A stretch of 64,000 nt of DNA from Pseudomonas pseudonitroreducens (GCF_021603645.1 NZ_BQHJ01000013.1:62001-126000); one strand, 5' to 3'; counted from the stretch's first letter, positions 49,730 to 60,266 are shown. Notes: generated by a model from the sequence alone, not told the origin. Made by a program: numbers and translations.

Positions 49730-51681
49730 AAGGTGTTTTTCTGCGACGGCTTCGGCGCGCCAATCAGCCGCCCCATTGCCCCGGCAATCCCCATCTCCCG
49801 CAGCACCTGCAACTCGCCCTCGGTCTCGACCATCTCGGCGATCAGCGGCAGGTCGATGCTGTTCGACGCGCGGTACATGGCCTCGATGAACAGGCGCTTG
49901 TCGTTGTCCTGGTCGATGGCGCGGATGTAGCTGCCGTCGATCTTCAGGTAGGCAAGACCGAGGCGGGTCAGGTTGCCGATCAGGCTGAAGCGCCCGCCGA
50001 AGTGCTGCAGGCCGAGCTTGGCGCCGACCTCCTGGACCGACTGGGCGAGTTTTTCCAGCTCGGCCGGTGGCGGCAGGTAGCGTTCGTCCACTTCCAGCGT
50101 CATCAGCTGCGCTTCCTGCGGGTGGGCACGCAGGATTTCGAAGAGCTGGCGCAGGGGCTCGGCGCTGCGCACGGTTTCCGCCGAGAGCGACAGGGCCAGT
50201 GGCGCCGGTTGCTGGGCGAGGTGGGCAAGGGCGTGTTCGAGCATGGCCAGGTCGAAGCGTGCGGACCAGCCGAAACGCTCGATCCAGGGCAGGAACTGCC
50301 CGGCGGCCACGGCCTCGCCCTTGGGATCGAGCAGCCGCGCGAGCACCTTCTGGTGCAGCAGCTCGCCATTCTCGACGCAGGCGCGCACGGGCTGGAACCA
50401 CAGCTGCAGCTTGCCCTTCTGCAGGGCGTCGTCGAGCCAGTCGCGCCAGGCGCGGGAGTCCTGTGCGGGCTGGCTGCCGGAGCTGTCCAGGCGTTGCCAG
50501 GTGCGGTCCGGGGTGGCCTGGGCCTGGGCCAGCGCCTGGTCGGCGCGCGACAGCACGCCGGCGGCGGGTTCGCCCGGGCGGAAGGCCGCCAGGCCCAGGT
50601 GCGCCACCGGCTTACAGTCGCTGGCGCCGGTGCCGCGGAGGTTTTCCAGGGCGGCGCTGAGTTCGTCCGCCAGGTGCTCGGCACTGGCGCTGTCGACGCC
50701 GGGGGCGAGCAGGGTGAACTCGCCACCGCGGCTGCGCGCGGCCAGCCAGTCCGGGGTGCCGTGCTGCTCGCGTTCGCGCTCCAGCAGTTCGGCCACGTCG
50801 CGAATCAGCGCGTCGGTGCGCTGGCCGCCCAGGCGCTGGTTGAGCCCGGCCAGATCATTCAGGCGCAGTAGCAGCAGGTAGCCGGCGGCGTTCTGTTCGC
50901 TGGGCGAGAGTTGCGCGTCCAGCCGCGCGTCGAACAGGCGGCGGTTGGCCAGGCCGGAAAGGCTGTCCTGGTAGGCCTCCTCGCGCAGTTTCTCGCTGCG
51001 CGTGGCTTCCTCGGCGAACAGCGCCTTGAGCTTGTCGACCATCTGGTTCATCGCCTGTACCACGCGCCGCAGCTCCGGGGTGCGCGGTTCCTTGGGCAGG
51101 GTGAGGAATTCGCGGCGGGTGATGGCGTGGGCCTGTTGCACCATCTGGTCCAGCGGTTTGAGTTGGGTGCGCAGCAGCCAGCCGCCGAGGATGGCGCTGA
51201 CCAGCCCGCAGGCCAGCAGCCAGGCGAGGCTGCCCAGCGCGCCGTCCCACAGCTTGGCCAGGGCGAACTGCGGGTGACTGACGACCTCGACCCGTGCGGC
51301 CTGTTCCCAGCCGCGCATGATCAGCGCGTCGCCGCCCTGGGCCTTGAGGTTGACCAGCTTGGCGAACCAGGCCGGCACCTGCTGGTTCTGCGTGTCGCTG
51401 TCGCGCTCGACGATGACCTTGCCCTCGGGAATGCTCACCACGCGAATCGTTGCGAAGTAGCCGGAGTCGAAGATCGAGCTGACCATCAGCTCGATCATCG
51501 CCGGGTCGTCCACGTGCGGTGTCAGCGACAGGCCCAGCGCGGTGGCGGCGTCCTGGGCGTGCGAGCGCAACTGGCCGATCAACTGCTCGCGGGAGCTTTC
51601 CAGGCTGGCGGCGAAGCTGCCGGCGAAGGCCACCACGAGGAACAGGCAGATCGCCAGGAACAGTTGCTTGAGCAATGACAT
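49726..51681 (-). CDS. lapD: LapD-type c-di-GMP receptor (degenerate GGDEF-EAL)
   Basis: 651 residues, inner membrane. MSLLKQLFLAICLFLVVAFA is TM1, followed by the periplasmic LapG-binding domain (about 25-150, including SIFDSGYFATIRVVSIPEGK), TM2 (about 152-172) and a HAMP segment. The GGDEF domain is degenerate (RGGEF for GGDEF), as is the EAL (KVLARLL instead of EVL), so it binds c-di-GMP without making or cleaving it, as in P. fluorescens LapD. When c-di-GMP is bound it sequesters LapG, protecting a surface adhesin. It overlaps a REP at its stop and follows lapG after 12 bases. Confidence 0.94.
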   Translation of the reverse strand: MSLLKQLFLAICLFLVVAFAGSFAASLESSREQLIGQLRSHAQDAATALGLSLTPHVDDPAMIELMVSSIFDSGYFATIRVVSIPEGKVIVERDSDTQNQQVPAWFAKLVNLKAQGGDALIMRGWEQAARVEVVSHPQFALAKLWDGALGSLAWLLACGLVSAILGGWLLRTQLKPLDQMVQQAHAITRREFLTLPKEPRTPELRRVVQAMNQMVDKLKALFAEEATRSEKLREEAYQDSLSGLANRRLFDARLDAQLSPSEQNAAGYLLLLRLNDLAGLNQRLGGQRTDALIRDVAELLEREREQHGTPDWLAARSRGGEFTLLAPGVDSASAEHLADELSAALENLRGTGASDCKPVAHLGLAAFRPGEPAAGVLSRADQALAQAQATPDRTWQRLDSSGSQPAQDSRAWRDWLDDALQKGKLQLWFQPVRACVENGELLHQKVLARLLDPKGEAVAAGQFLPWIERFGWSARFDLAMLEHALAHLAQQPAPLALSLSAETVRSAEPLRQLFEILRAHPQEAQLMTLEVDERYLPPPAELEKLAQSVQEVGAKLGLQHFGGRFSLIGNLTRLGLAYLKIDGSYIRAIDQDNDKRLFIEAMYRASNSIDLPLIAEMVETEGELQVLREMGIAGAMGRLIGAPKPSQKNTL

Positions 51682-51693
51682 GCCGGGGTTCTC

Positions 51694-52395
51694 CTATCGC
51701 GTCTCGTCGAGGTCCAGGCCCTCGGCGCGCATCTTGGTCAACAGGTCCTGCCAGCGCGACAGCTTCTTGCTGTCGCCGGTGCGCTTGCCGCCGCCGGGGC
51801 CGGGCAGCCACAGCCCCTCGGCGTTGAAGGCGTAGACGGGCAGGAGGTCCTTGCGCTGGGAGGCGGGCTTGATCTGCGGGATCAGGTTGTCCAGCACCAG
51901 CGGTTCGGCGGTGGGGGAGGCGTAGTAGGTGAGCACCATGTGCGCCTGGTTCTGTTGCAGCGCCTTGACGTAGGTGATGCGCAGCTTGTCGCTGGCGACG
52001 CCGAGGCGGCGCAGGGTGACGAACTTGGCGATGGAGTAGTCCTCGCAGTCGCCGGCGCCCTTGTAGAGGGCTTCCACCGGCGTCGCCCAGTAGTCCTCCT
52101 GGTGCCATACGGTGCGGTCGTCGGTGAACACCAGCGCGCCATTGAAGAAGGCGTTGACGGCCTTGAGCTTGGCCATCTCGTCGAGATTCTCGCTGTCGTC
52201 GATCAGCCGGCCCCAGGACTCGATGCGGGTCTTGCCGGCGCCAAGGTCGCTGTAGCGCTGCTCGGCATTCTTCAGGATGGTGTCGAAGTTCCAGGCGGCG
52301 CCGGCAGTCAGCGTGAGAAGCGCGAGCAGCAGTGCGCCGGCCCGCAGACGCAGCGGGCTGGCGAACAGCCAGAGGGCTCCTCGGGGTGGCTGCAT
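51694..52395 (-). CDS. lapG: LapG-type periplasmic cysteine protease
   Basis: 233 residues, bacterial transglutaminase-like cysteine proteinase (DUF920 type). An N-terminal membrane/signal segment (LRAGALLLALLTLTAGAAWN) leads to the catalytic triad Cys117 (GAGDCEDYS), His152 (NQAHMVLTYY) and Asp169 (LVLDNL). LapG cuts the N-terminal retention domain of LapA/CdrA-type adhesins, releasing cells from the biofilm, and is held inactive by LapD. No large adhesin gene is present in the window, so its substrate is encoded elsewhere. Confidence 0.94.
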   Translation of the reverse strand: MQPPRGALWLFASPLRLRAGALLLALLTLTAGAAWNFDTILKNAEQRYSDLGAGKTRIESWGRLIDDSENLDEMAKLKAVNAFFNGALVFTDDRTVWHQEDYWATPVEALYKGAGDCEDYSIAKFVTLRRLGVASDKLRITYVKALQQNQAHMVLTYYASPTAEPLVLDNLIPQIKPASQRKDLLPVYAFNAEGLWLPGPGGGKRTGDSKKLSRWQDLLTKMRAEGLDLDETR

Positions 52396-52603
52396 CGCCA
52401 GCGCTCCATGTGGGATGTGTGGAGTCTAGGCGGTCCCGGAAAACTTGCGCTGGCGCATCGCCATGGAGCGCAAAGCCGCGCCGTACGGGCGCTGCCGGCG
52501 AAACTGACAGGATTGTCATTTAAGGGTCAGCGTCCGGTCCCGGGCGTTGGCTTATAACCTCAGGATGCGGCCGCCATGGCCGAACCAGACGCAGGAGAGC
52601 GGC

Positions 52604-53749
52604 ATGCAGGGGCAACGGCGGGTTTGGCTGGCGGCGGGATTGCTGGGGGTGGTGGCACTGGGCGCCGGGTTGTGGAGCCTCGCTGCACGGCAGGCTGCCC
52701 CCCAGGCGGCGGCCCAGCCAGCCGGTGTGCCGGTGACCCTGGCGCGCGTTGCCCGCGAGGACCTGACTCAGAATCTCGATGGCGTCGGCACCGTGACCTC
52801 GCTCGCCAGTGTGCTGGTCCGTCCGCAAGTGGAGGGCCAGCTCACCGCATTGCTGGTGGAGGAGGGCCAGATGGTCAAGCAGGGCGAGCTGCTGGCGACC
52901 ATCGACGATCGCGCAATCAAGGCTGCGCTGGAGCAGGCCGAAGCGACCAAGCAGAGCAACCAGGCGCAACTGCGCATCGTCGAGCAGGACCTGGCGCGCT
53001 ACCAGACGCTGATCCAGCGCGGTTCGATCTCCCGGCAGACCGTGGAGCAGAGTGAGGCAGAGGCCGCCCGCCTGCGCGCCACCCTGCGTGGCAATGACGC
53101 CACCATCGACGCCGAGCGCGTGCGCTTGTCCTACACCCGTATCACCTCGCCGGTTGCCGGCCGTGTCGGCATCCGCAATGTCGACGTCGGCAACCTGCTG
53201 CGCACCAATGACAGTAATGGCCTGTTCACTGTCACGCAGATGTCGCCGATCTCGGTGGTCTTCGCCCTGCCGCAGGAAAACCTGCCGCAGTTGCAGCCGC
53301 TGTTGAGCGGCGACTCCCCGGTAGTGGCGCGCAGCCGCGATGGCGGCCAGTTGCTCGGCGAGGGCCACCTGCGCAGCATCGATAACCAGGTAGCTGCCAG
53401 CACCGGCACCATCCGCGTCCGTGCAGTCTTCGACAACAAGGACGGCCAGCTCTGGCCGGGCCAGTTCGTTGCCATCGACCTGCAGTCCGGTGTGCTGCGC
53501 AACGGCCTGGTACTGGACAGTCGTGCCGTGCGCCGTGGCCTGGACGGTGCCTTCGTGTTCCGCATCGAGGATGGCAAGGCGCAGAAGGTGCCGGTGCGCA
53601 TCGTCCAGGAAGTGGATGGCCGCACGCTGGTCGAAGGCCTGGCGGCAGACGATGAAGTGGTGCTCGATGGCCACTCGCGGCTGACCCCCGGCGCCCGCGT
53701 GGAGGTGCAGGGCGATGTGCAAGCCCTGGCCCGCCGGAGCGAGCCGTGA
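52604..53749 (+). CDS. RND efflux periplasmic adaptor (membrane fusion protein)
   Basis: 381 residues. One N-terminal membrane anchor/signal (RRVWLAAGLLGVVALGAGLW) precedes the beta-barrel/lipoyl/hairpin layout: VTSLASVLVRPQVEGQLTAL (lipoyl), a coiled coil about 95-165 (ALEQAEATKQSNQAQLRIVE), YTRITSPVAGRVGIRNVDVG and LWPGQFVAIDLQSGV. It connects the inner-membrane RND pump to an outer-membrane channel. AGGAGAG precedes the chosen ATG. Its stop shares a base with the next start (TGATG). The 208 bases upstream, between it and divergent lapG, hold the promoter of this four-gene unit. Confidence 0.92.
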   Translation: MQGQRRVWLAAGLLGVVALGAGLWSLAARQAAPQAAAQPAGVPVTLARVAREDLTQNLDGVGTVTSLASVLVRPQVEGQLTALLVEEGQMVKQGELLATIDDRAIKAALEQAEATKQSNQAQLRIVEQDLARYQTLIQRGSISRQTVEQSEAEAARLRATLRGNDATIDAERVRLSYTRITSPVAGRVGIRNVDVGNLLRTNDSNGLFTVTQMSPISVVFALPQENLPQLQPLLSGDSPVVARSRDGGQLLGEGHLRSIDNQVAASTGTIRVRAVFDNKDGQLWPGQFVAIDLQSGVLRNGLVLDSRAVRRGLDGAFVFRIEDGKAQKVPVRIVQEVDGRTLVEGLAADDEVVLDGHSRLTPGARVEVQGDVQALARRSEP

Positions 53750-56700
53750 TGGTGCGCGCCGGCATGTCCGGCTGGTGCGTGCGCCATCCCATCGCCACCT
53801 GCCTGCTGACCATTGCCTCGTTGCTGCTCGGCCTGCTGGCGTTCTTCCGCCTGGGCGTCGCGCCGTTGCCGCAGGTGGATTTCCCCACCATCCAGGTGCA
53901 GGCGCTGTTGCCCGGCGGCAGCCCGGAGACCATGGCGTCGTCGGTGGCCACGCCGCTGGAAGTGCAGTTCAGCGCCATCCCCGGTATCACCCAGATGCTT
54001 TCCACCAGCGCGCTGGGTTCCACCACCCTGACCCTGCAGTTCGACCTGGACAAGAACATCGACGTCGCCGCCCAGGAGGTCACCGCCGCGATCAACGCCG
54101 CCGCTGGTCGCCTGCCGGCGGACATGCCGAACCTGCCGACCTGGCGCAAGATCAACCCGGCGGACAGTCCGATCATGATCGTGCGGGTGAATTCCGAGCT
54201 GATGCCGCTGATCGAGCTGAGCGACCTGGCCGAAGTGCTGCTGTCGCGCCAGTTGAGCCAGATCGCCGGAGTGGGGCAGATCTTCGTGGTCGGCCAGCAG
54301 CGCCCGGCGATCCGTATCCAGGCACAGCCGGAGAAGCTTGCCGCGTACCGCCTGACCCTGGCCGACCTGCGCCAGTCGCTGCAATCGGCGAGCATCAACC
54401 TGGCCAAGGGCGCGCTGTTCGGCGACGGTCGCGTGTCCACCCTGGCGGCCAACGACCAGTTGTTCAGCCCCGCGGAATACGGTGACCTGGTTGTCGCCTA
54501 CCGTGCCGGAGCGCCGGTGTTCCTGCGCGACCTGGCGAAGGTGGTGAAGGCGCCGGAAGACGACTATGTGCAGGCCTGGCCGGACGGCAGGCCGGGCGTT
54601 GCGCTGGTGATCCTGCGCCAGCCCGGCGCGAACATCGTCGAGACCTCCGATGCCATCCAGGCCGAGTTGCCACGCCTGCGCGAGATGCTGCCGGCAGGCG
54701 TCGAGGTCGAGGTGCTCAACGACCGCACCCGCACCATCCGTGCCTCGCTGCACGAAGTCGAGCTGACCCTGCTGCTGACCATGGGCCTGGTGGTGCTTGT
54801 GATGGGGCTGTTCCTGCGCCAGCTCTCGGCAACCCTGATCGTTGCCACGGTGCTCGCGGTATCGCTCAGCGCCAGCTTTGCGGCGATGTACCTGCTGGGC
54901 TTCACGCTGAACAACCTGACGCTGGTGGCGCTGATCATCGCGGTGGGCTTCATCGTCGATGATGCCATCGTCGTGGTGGAAAACATCCACCGCCACCTGG
55001 AGCAGGGCAAGGACCGGGTCGAGGCGGCGCTGGCCGGCGCCTCGGAGATCAGCTTCACGGTGGTCTCGATCAGCTTCTCGCTGATCGCTGCGTTCATTCC
55101 CCTGCTGTTCATGGGCGGCATCGTCGGCCGGCTGTTCCGTGAGTTCGCCGTCAGCGTCACGGCGGCCATCCTGATCTCGGTGCTGGCCTCGCTGACCGTG
55201 GCGCCGATGCTCGCCTCGCGCTTCATGGGCAAGCCCCATGCTCATAAAGAAGGGCATGGACATGATGACGGCGGTATCGCCGGCTGGCTGCTGGCGCGCT
55301 ACGCGAAGGGACTGGACTGGTCGCTGCATCACCAGCGCACCGTGCTCGCCGGCTTCGTGGTCTGCGTGGCCATCGCGGTGGCCGGCTATGTGGGCATTCC
55401 CAAGGGCTTTTTCCCCTCCCAGGACACCGCCTTCGTCTTCGGCACCACCCAGGCTGCCGAGGACATCTCCTATGCCGACATGGCCGAGAAGCACAAGCAA
55501 CTGGCGGATATCGTCGCCGCCGACCCGGCGGTGCAGAGCTACAACCACGCCATCGGCATCACCGGCGGTAGCCAGAGCCTGTCCAACGGGCGCTTCTGGA
55601 TCGTGCTCAAGGACCGCGGCGACCGCGACGTGTCGGTGGACGAGTTCATCGACCGTATCCGCCCCAAGCTGGCCAAGGTGCCGGGCATCGTTCTCTACCT
55701 GCGCTCGGCCCAGGACATCAACCTCGCCACCGGGCCGGTGCGTACCCAGTACCAGTACGCCCTGCGCAGCAATGACAGCGCCGCGCTGGCGTTGTGGGCG
55801 GACCGCCTGACCCAGCGGCTGAAGGCGGAAGGCGGCCTGCAGGACGTGTCCAACGACCTGCAGATGGGCGCCAGCGTCACCTCGTTGCAGATCGACCGGG
55901 TGGCGGCGGCGCGCTTCGGGCTGTCTGCCGAGGACATCAGCCAGACGCTCTATGACGCCTTCGGCCAGCGCCAGGTGGGTGAGTTCCAGACCGAGGTCAA
56001 CCAGTACAAGGTCATCCTCGAACTGGATTCCCGGCAGCGCGGACGCGCCGACAGCCTGGCGTGGTTCCACCTGCGCTCGCCGCTGACCGGCGAGATGGTC
56101 CCGCTGGCGGCGGTGGCGCGGATTGCGCCGGACACGTCCGGGCCGCTGCAGATCAACCACAACGGCATGTTCCCGGCGGTGACGCTGTCCTTCAACCTGT
56201 CGCCGGGCGTGGCCCTGGGCGATGCGGTGGGGCTGGTGCAGCGCGCGCAGCAGGAGATCGGCATGCCGTCAAGCATCAGCGGCGAATTCCAGGGCGCGGC
56301 GGCAGCCTTCCAGAGTTCGCTGGCCAGCCAGCCGCTGCTGATCCTCGCGGCGCTGTTCGCGGTCTACGTGATCCTCGGTGTGCTCTACGAGAGCTTCGTG
56401 CACCCGCTGACGATTCTTTCCACCTTGCCTTCGGCGGGCATCGGCGCGGTATTCCTGCTCTGGGGCTGGGGCCTGGAGTTCTCGGTGATGGCGCTGATCG
56501 GCCTGGTGCTGCTGATCGGCATCGTCAAGAAGAACGGCATCCTGATGGTCGACTTCGCCCTGGCCGCGCAACGCCAGCGCGGGCTGTCGCCTTACGATGC
56601 GATCCGCGAGGCGTGCCTGGCGCGCTTCCGGCCGATCATGATGACCACGCTGGCCGCGCTGCTTGGCGCCATTCCGCTGATGATCGGCTTCGGTACCGGC

Positions 56701-56856
56701 TCGGAACTGCGCCAGCCGCTGGGCGTGGCGGTGGTGGGCGGGCTGATCTTCAGCCAGGCGCTGACCCTGTTCAGTACGCCGGTGGTGTACCTGGCGCTGG
56801 ACCGGGTCTTCCACCGCCCGCAGCCTGCGCCGGTGATTGCCGGAGGTGCGGCATGA
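53749..56856 (+). CDS. RND efflux pump inner-membrane transporter (HAE1-type)
   Basis: 1035 residues, 12 membrane segments with two large periplasmic loops. TM1 is [20 protein letters not shown]. Proton-relay residues are conserved: [16 protein letters not shown] in TM4 (the Asp pair) and [18 protein letters not shown] in TM10 (Lys). [20 protein letters not shown] near residue 45 is typical of the MdtB/MuxB-like part of the HAE1 family. It exports hydrophobic or amphiphilic compounds; the range is not visible. No outer-membrane channel gene is present, so it must borrow one (for example OprM-like). Confidence 0.93.
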   Translation: MVRAGMSGWCVRHPIATCLLTIASLLLGLLAFFRLGVAPLPQVDFPTIQVQALLPGGSPETMASSVATPLEVQFSAIPGITQMLSTSALGSTTLTLQFDLDKNIDVAAQEVTAAINAAAGRLPADMPNLPTWRKINPADSPIMIVRVNSELMPLIELSDLAEVLLSRQLSQIAGVGQIFVVGQQRPAIRIQAQPEKLAAYRLTLADLRQSLQSASINLAKGALFGDGRVSTLAANDQLFSPAEYGDLVVAYRAGAPVFLRDLAKVVKAPEDDYVQAWPDGRPGVALVILRQPGANIVETSDAIQAELPRLREMLPAGVEVEVLNDRTRTIRASLHEVELTLLLTMGLVVLVMGLFLRQLSATLIVATVLAVSLSASFAAMYLLGFTLNNLTLVALIIAVGFIVDDAIVVVENIHRHLEQGKDRVEAALAGASEISFTVVSISFSLIAAFIPLLFMGGIVGRLFREFAVSVTAAILISVLASLTVAPMLASRFMGKPHAHKEGHGHDDGGIAGWLLARYAKGLDWSLHHQRTVLAGFVVCVAIAVAGYVGIPKGFFPSQDTAFVFGTTQAAEDISYADMAEKHKQLADIVAADPAVQSYNHAIGITGGSQSLSNGRFWIVLKDRGDRDVSVDEFIDRIRPKLAKVPGIVLYLRSAQDINLATGPVRTQYQYALRSNDSAALALWADRLTQRLKAEGGLQDVSNDLQMGASVTSLQIDRVAAARFGLSAEDISQTLYDAFGQRQVGEFQTEVNQYKVILELDSRQRGRADSLAWFHLRSPLTGEMVPLAAVARIAPDTSGPLQINHNGMFPAVTLSFNLSPGVALGDAVGLVQRAQQEIGMPSSISGEFQGAAAAFQSSLASQPLLILAALFAVYVILGVLYESFVHPLTILSTLPSAGIGAVFLLWGWGLEFSVMALIGLVLLIGIVKKNGILMVDFALAAQRQRGLSPYDAIREACLARFRPIMMTTLAALLGAIPLMIGFGTGSELRQPLGVAVVGGLIFSQALTLFSTPVVYLALDRVFHRPQPAPVIAGGAA

Positions 56857-56902
56857 AGCGCGGCTGGGTAGCATGGCTGGACGCTGCGAACGGAGGGCAG
56901 GC

Positions 56903-57595
56903 ATGCGCGTACTGATTGTCGAAGACGAGAGCAAGACCGCCGATTACCTGCAGCGCGGCCTGAGCGAGCAGGGCTTCACCGTGGACGTCGCGGCCAACGG
57001 TATCGACGGTCGGCACCTGGCGCTCAATGGCGAATACGACGTCATCGTGCTCGATGTGATGCTTCCCGGTATCGACGGCTACGGCGTGCTGCGTGCACTG
57101 CGCGAGCAGCGGCAGACGCCGGTGATCATGCTCACCGCCCGCGAGCGCGTGGAGGACCGCGTGCGCGGCCTGCGCGAGGGCGCTGACGACTACCTGATCA
57201 AACCGTTCTCCTTCCTCGAACTGGTGGCACGCCTGCAAGCGCTGACCCGCCGTGGCGCGCACCTGGAAAGTGCCACGCAGATGCGCATCGCCGATCTGGC
57301 CATCGACCTGGTCAGCCGCCGCGTGCAGCGCGGCGGCACGCGCCTGGAGCTGACCGCCAAGGAGTATTCGCTGCTCTGCGTGCTGGCCCAGCGCAGTGGC
57401 GAAATCCTTTCCAAGACCGCTATTGCCGAGCTGGTCTGGGACATCAATTTCGACACCGATACCAATGTCGTCGAGGTCGCCATCAAGCGCCTGCGCGCCA
57501 AGCTCGACGGGCCGTTCGACACCAAGCTGCTGCACACCATCCGTGGCATGGGCTACGTGCTGGAAAGCCGCGCCGCCCAGGAGCGTGAAGTGTGA
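56903..57595 (+). CDS. OmpR/PhoB-family response regulator (heavy-metal type)
   Basis: 230 residues. The receiver domain has phosphoacceptor Asp51 ([10 protein letters not shown]) and the conserved Lys in [14 protein letters not shown]. The C-terminal winged helix is visible: [40 protein letters not shown] and [20 protein letters not shown]. It is closest to CopR/CzcR/CusR-type regulators. Located between the RND genes and the kinase, it probably activates the efflux operon. ATG at 56903; the longer frame from 56837 overlaps the pump gene. Confidence 0.92.
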   Translation: MRVLIVEDESKTADYLQRGLSEQGFTVDVAANGIDGRHLALNGEYDVIVLDVMLPGIDGYGVLRALREQRQTPVIMLTARERVEDRVRGLREGADDYLIKPFSFLELVARLQALTRRGAHLESATQMRIADLAIDLVSRRVQRGGTRLELTAKEYSLLCVLAQRSGEILSKTAIAELVWDINFDTDTNVVEVAIKRLRAKLDGPFDTKLLHTIRGMGYVLESRAAQEREV

Positions 57596-59028
57596 AGGGG
57601 CTGTCGCTGTCGACGCGCCTGGCCGGCATGTTCGCCGTTGCCGCGCTGGGCATCTTCCTGCTCATCGGCTCGGCGCTCTACTGCGTACTGGACGGGCAGA
57701 TCGAGCGCCTGCAACGCTCGGAGCTGGACACCCGCTTCAACATGGTCGCGCGCATGCTCGACAAGCCCGACCTCGCCGAGCGCTGGCCGCACATGCAGCT
57801 CAAGCTCAATACCCTGAGCCAGGAGTACCAGCTGATCCGCTTCTGGATCGACAGCGACGACTCGCGTTTCCGCTACGGCCAACCCAACGATGCGGTGCGA
57901 CGGATGCTCGGCAGCGGTAACGGCTATGCCGAGCTGGAGCTGCCCGAACACGACTCGCCACTCAGCGCCCGCGTCGGCGTGCTGCCGGCCAGCGGCTCGC
58001 GGCCGGCGCTGGTGCTGCTGGCGGCGATCGACAGCGTGGCGTTCCAGCACGCCCGCCACGCCATCCTGACTACCCTGTTCGTGCTGTCGGCGCTGGGTAT
58101 CGCGCTGGCGACGTTGTGTGGGCACTGGATCGCCAGGGTCGGCTTGCGGCCGGTGCACGAGCTCTCCGCCGAGGCGCGGCAGATCAGCCCAAGGCAGTTG
58201 TCCCAGCGACTGCGCCTGGAAGGCTTGCCGGCCGAGCTGTCGGCGCTGGCCGGCGCCTTCAACGAAGCACTGGACCGGCTGGAACAGGCTTATCTGCGCC
58301 TGGAGTCGTTCAACGCCGACGTCGCCCACGAGCTGCGCACACCGCTGGCCAATCTGATCGGCCAGAGCCAGGTGGCGCTGTCCCGCGAGCGCAGCGCGCA
58401 GGATTACGAGGAAGTCCTGCAATCCAACCTGGAAGAGCTGGAGCGCCTGCGCGCCATCGTCAACGACATGCTGTTCCTCGCCCGTGTCGATCAGGGCGGT
58501 CTGGCGGCCGAGCGTGTGGAAACGTCACTGGCGGCCGAAGTGGCGACGACTCTGGACTTCCTCGAAGTGATTTTCGACGAGCAGGACGTACAGGTGAACC
58601 TGCGCGGCGATGCGCGCGCCTGCGTCGAGCGCGCACTGTTCCAGCGCGCGGTGACCAACCTGCTGTACAACGCCGCCCAGCACACTGCGCCGGGCGGGCG
58701 CATCGAGGTACGCCTGAGCGGCGAGCGTGGCGCCGCGCTGGTGGAAGTCAGCAATCCCGGCGAACCGATTACCGCCGAGCAACGCGCACGGCTGTTCGAG
58801 CGCTTCTATCGCGCCGACATGGCCCGCGCCAACAGCCAGAGCAACCATGGGCTGGGGCTGTCCATCGTCAAGGCGGTGGCGAGCATGCACGGCGGCTCGG
58901 TGTTCGTGCGCAGCGAGGGCGGGGTGAATACCTTCGGCTTTACCGTGGATGCGGTAGGGCCGGTGCTGGCAGCGCCAGAGCTGGAAGAGGGCGGTCGGGT
59001 GCCGCAGCTGACGCCGCGATCAGTCTAG
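57592..59028 (+). CDS. Heavy-metal-type sensor histidine kinase
   Basis: 478 residues, GTG start overlapping the regulator's stop (GTGA). TM1 is at about 8-30 ([20 protein letters not shown]), a periplasmic sensor of about 125 residues follows, then TM2 ([20 protein letters not shown]), a HAMP domain, the H-box [13 protein letters not shown] with phospho-His246, and an HATPase domain ([36 protein letters not shown]). CusS/IrlS-like architecture. Signal unknown; metal or membrane-active drug are the candidates. Confidence 0.92.
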   Translation: MKGLSLSTRLAGMFAVAALGIFLLIGSALYCVLDGQIERLQRSELDTRFNMVARMLDKPDLAERWPHMQLKLNTLSQEYQLIRFWIDSDDSRFRYGQPNDAVRRMLGSGNGYAELELPEHDSPLSARVGVLPASGSRPALVLLAAIDSVAFQHARHAILTTLFVLSALGIALATLCGHWIARVGLRPVHELSAEARQISPRQLSQRLRLEGLPAELSALAGAFNEALDRLEQAYLRLESFNADVAHELRTPLANLIGQSQVALSRERSAQDYEEVLQSNLEELERLRAIVNDMLFLARVDQGGLAAERVETSLAAEVATTLDFLEVIFDEQDVQVNLRGDARACVERALFQRAVTNLLYNAAQHTAPGGRIEVRLSGERGAALVEVSNPGEPITAEQRARLFERFYRADMARANSQSNHGLGLSIVKAVASMHGGSVFVRSEGGVNTFGFTVDAVGPVLAAPELEEGGRVPQLTPRSV

Positions 59029-59418
59029 GCGGCGAGTCTTGGTACGGATCAGATAGATCGTCACCAGCGTCGCACTGGTCAGCATGAACGCCCAGGCCCA
59101 GGGCCGCTGCACGATGAATCCTGAAATCAGGATGCTGCACCACATCAGGCCGATGGCGTAGACCTTGCCCTTGAGCGGAATGCCTTCGCCGTCGAGGTAG
59201 TCGCGGATCCACGGGCCGAGTTTCGGGTGGCTCACCAGCCAGTCATAGAAGCGCTGCGAGCTGCGCATGAAGCAGGCGGCGGCAAGCAGCAGGAAGGGCG
59301 TGGTGGGCAGCACAGGGAGGAATATGCCGATCACGCCCAGCGCGACGCTGAGCCAGCCGACACCGAGCAGGCAGTAGCGAACCCAGGCGTGGCGGCTCTG
59401 GCGGATTTCTCGTGGCAT
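59020..59418 (-). CDS. DUF454 (YbaN family) membrane protein
   Basis: 132 residues: YCLLGVGWLSVALGVIGIFL, PVLPTTPFLLLAAACFMRSS, QRFYDWLVSHPKLGPWIRDY and two C-terminal helices. These are the conserved features of DUF454. Function unknown. Its end overlaps the kinase gene's end by nine bases (convergent). Confidence 0.92.
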   Translation of the reverse strand: MPREIRQSRHAWVRYCLLGVGWLSVALGVIGIFLPVLPTTPFLLLAAACFMRSSQRFYDWLVSHPKLGPWIRDYLDGEGIPLKGKVYAIGLMWCSILISGFIVQRPWAWAFMLTSATLVTIYLIRTKTRRLD

Positions 59419-59437
59419 CGACGTACGCGAAGCGAAT

Positions 59438-59462
59438 CCGGAGCCGCGTTGCGCGGCTCCGG
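59438..59462 (-). terminator. Hairpin after the UPF0149 gene
   Basis: CCGGAGCCGCG/CGCGGCTCCGG, a perfect 11-bp stem with a TTG loop, eight bases after the stop on the minus strand. There is no T-run, so termination may be weak, or the structure may stabilise the message. Confidence 0.55.
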
Positions 59463-59469
59463 CAGTGGA

Positions 59470-60057
59470 TCAGTGGGTGCGCGGCTTGAGCAGGGCCGGT
59501 TTCTCTTCCGGGGCCTGGCACAGCAGGAACAGGTTGGTCAGCAGTTCGGGAATCTGCGCGACCATGTCGTCCACCAGCCCGCGGTCGCTGGCGATCTCGT
59601 CGAACTCGGGCTGTTCGTCGAACAGGCCGGAACCAACCATGATCGGCAGCAGCAACTCGCTGACTTCTTCCTCGGCCTGCTCGAACCAGATGGCCTCGCG
59701 CAGGAATACCCCTTCCATGAAGCCGATGCACCAGCCGCGGATGTCGGAGTCGTCCGGCTCGTCGCCCAGGTAGGGTTCGCAGGGCAGCTCCAGCTCTTCG
59801 TCACCGGCCATCTGGCGGATGATGTGCGCCTTGAGCTGGACCAGGGTCGATTCGATCTCGCTGCGCTCTTCCTCGCTGCGGTAGTGCGGCGGCTCGGCGA
59901 ACAGGGCGTCGATCCACTCGCGCTCCGGCACTTCCTCCGGGCAGATCGCCAGGGCGGTCAGGTAGCCGTGTGCCGCCACGTAGTCCAAGGCTTCCTCGTG
60001 CAGGTCATCGGCATCGAGAAAGGCTTGCAGGCGGGACAATTGGTCGGCGAAGGACAT
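59470..60057 (-). CDS. UPF0149/YecA family protein
   Basis: 195 residues, acidic and largely helical, cytoplasmic. FADQLSRLQAFLDADDLHEE and RGWCIGFMEGVFLREAIWFE (the GWCxGFxxG-type motif) identify the UPF0149 family. The protein lacks the C-terminal SEC-C zinc motif found in YecA itself. Function unproven. It is divergent from recQ, with 209 bases between the starts. Confidence 0.85.
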   Translation of the reverse strand: MSFADQLSRLQAFLDADDLHEEALDYVAAHGYLTALAICPEEVPEREWIDALFAEPPHYRSEEERSEIESTLVQLKAHIIRQMAGDEELELPCEPYLGDEPDDSDIRGWCIGFMEGVFLREAIWFEQAEEEVSELLLPIMVGSGLFDEQPEFDEIASDRGLVDDMVAQIPELLTNLFLLCQAPEEKPALLKPRTH

Positions 60058-60236
60058 CGGGTACTACCTCGGAGGTGATCGGTCCCGAATTGTAGTCTTT
60101 CCGCCGCCCCGCGGCAAAAGCCAAATGCCCGTGCAGCCCGCGCCGACGCGGGGCTCCGACACATGGCTCGGACGCATGTGACGGATTTTTCCGCAGTTTC
60201 CCGGACAAGGTGCCGGTCGCGGGCGGATCGCTTGCG

Positions 60237-60242
60237 TATAAT
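60237..60242 (+). promoter_or_regulatory. Candidate -10 box for recQ
   Basis: A perfect TATAAT lies 25 bases before the recQ ATG. No good -35 is seen at the usual distance, so transcription could start here only with help, or the match is chance. The start would give a short leader. Confidence 0.4.
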
Positions 60243-60266
60243 GCGCCGCTTCATTCGGAGTCCCCC

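Noticed and set aside
53131-56160. 1009-codon antisense frame over the RND pump gene
   Set aside because: It covers well-defined RND motifs on the other strand; the translated product is Arg/His/Gln-rich with no domain. A GC3-bias shadow.
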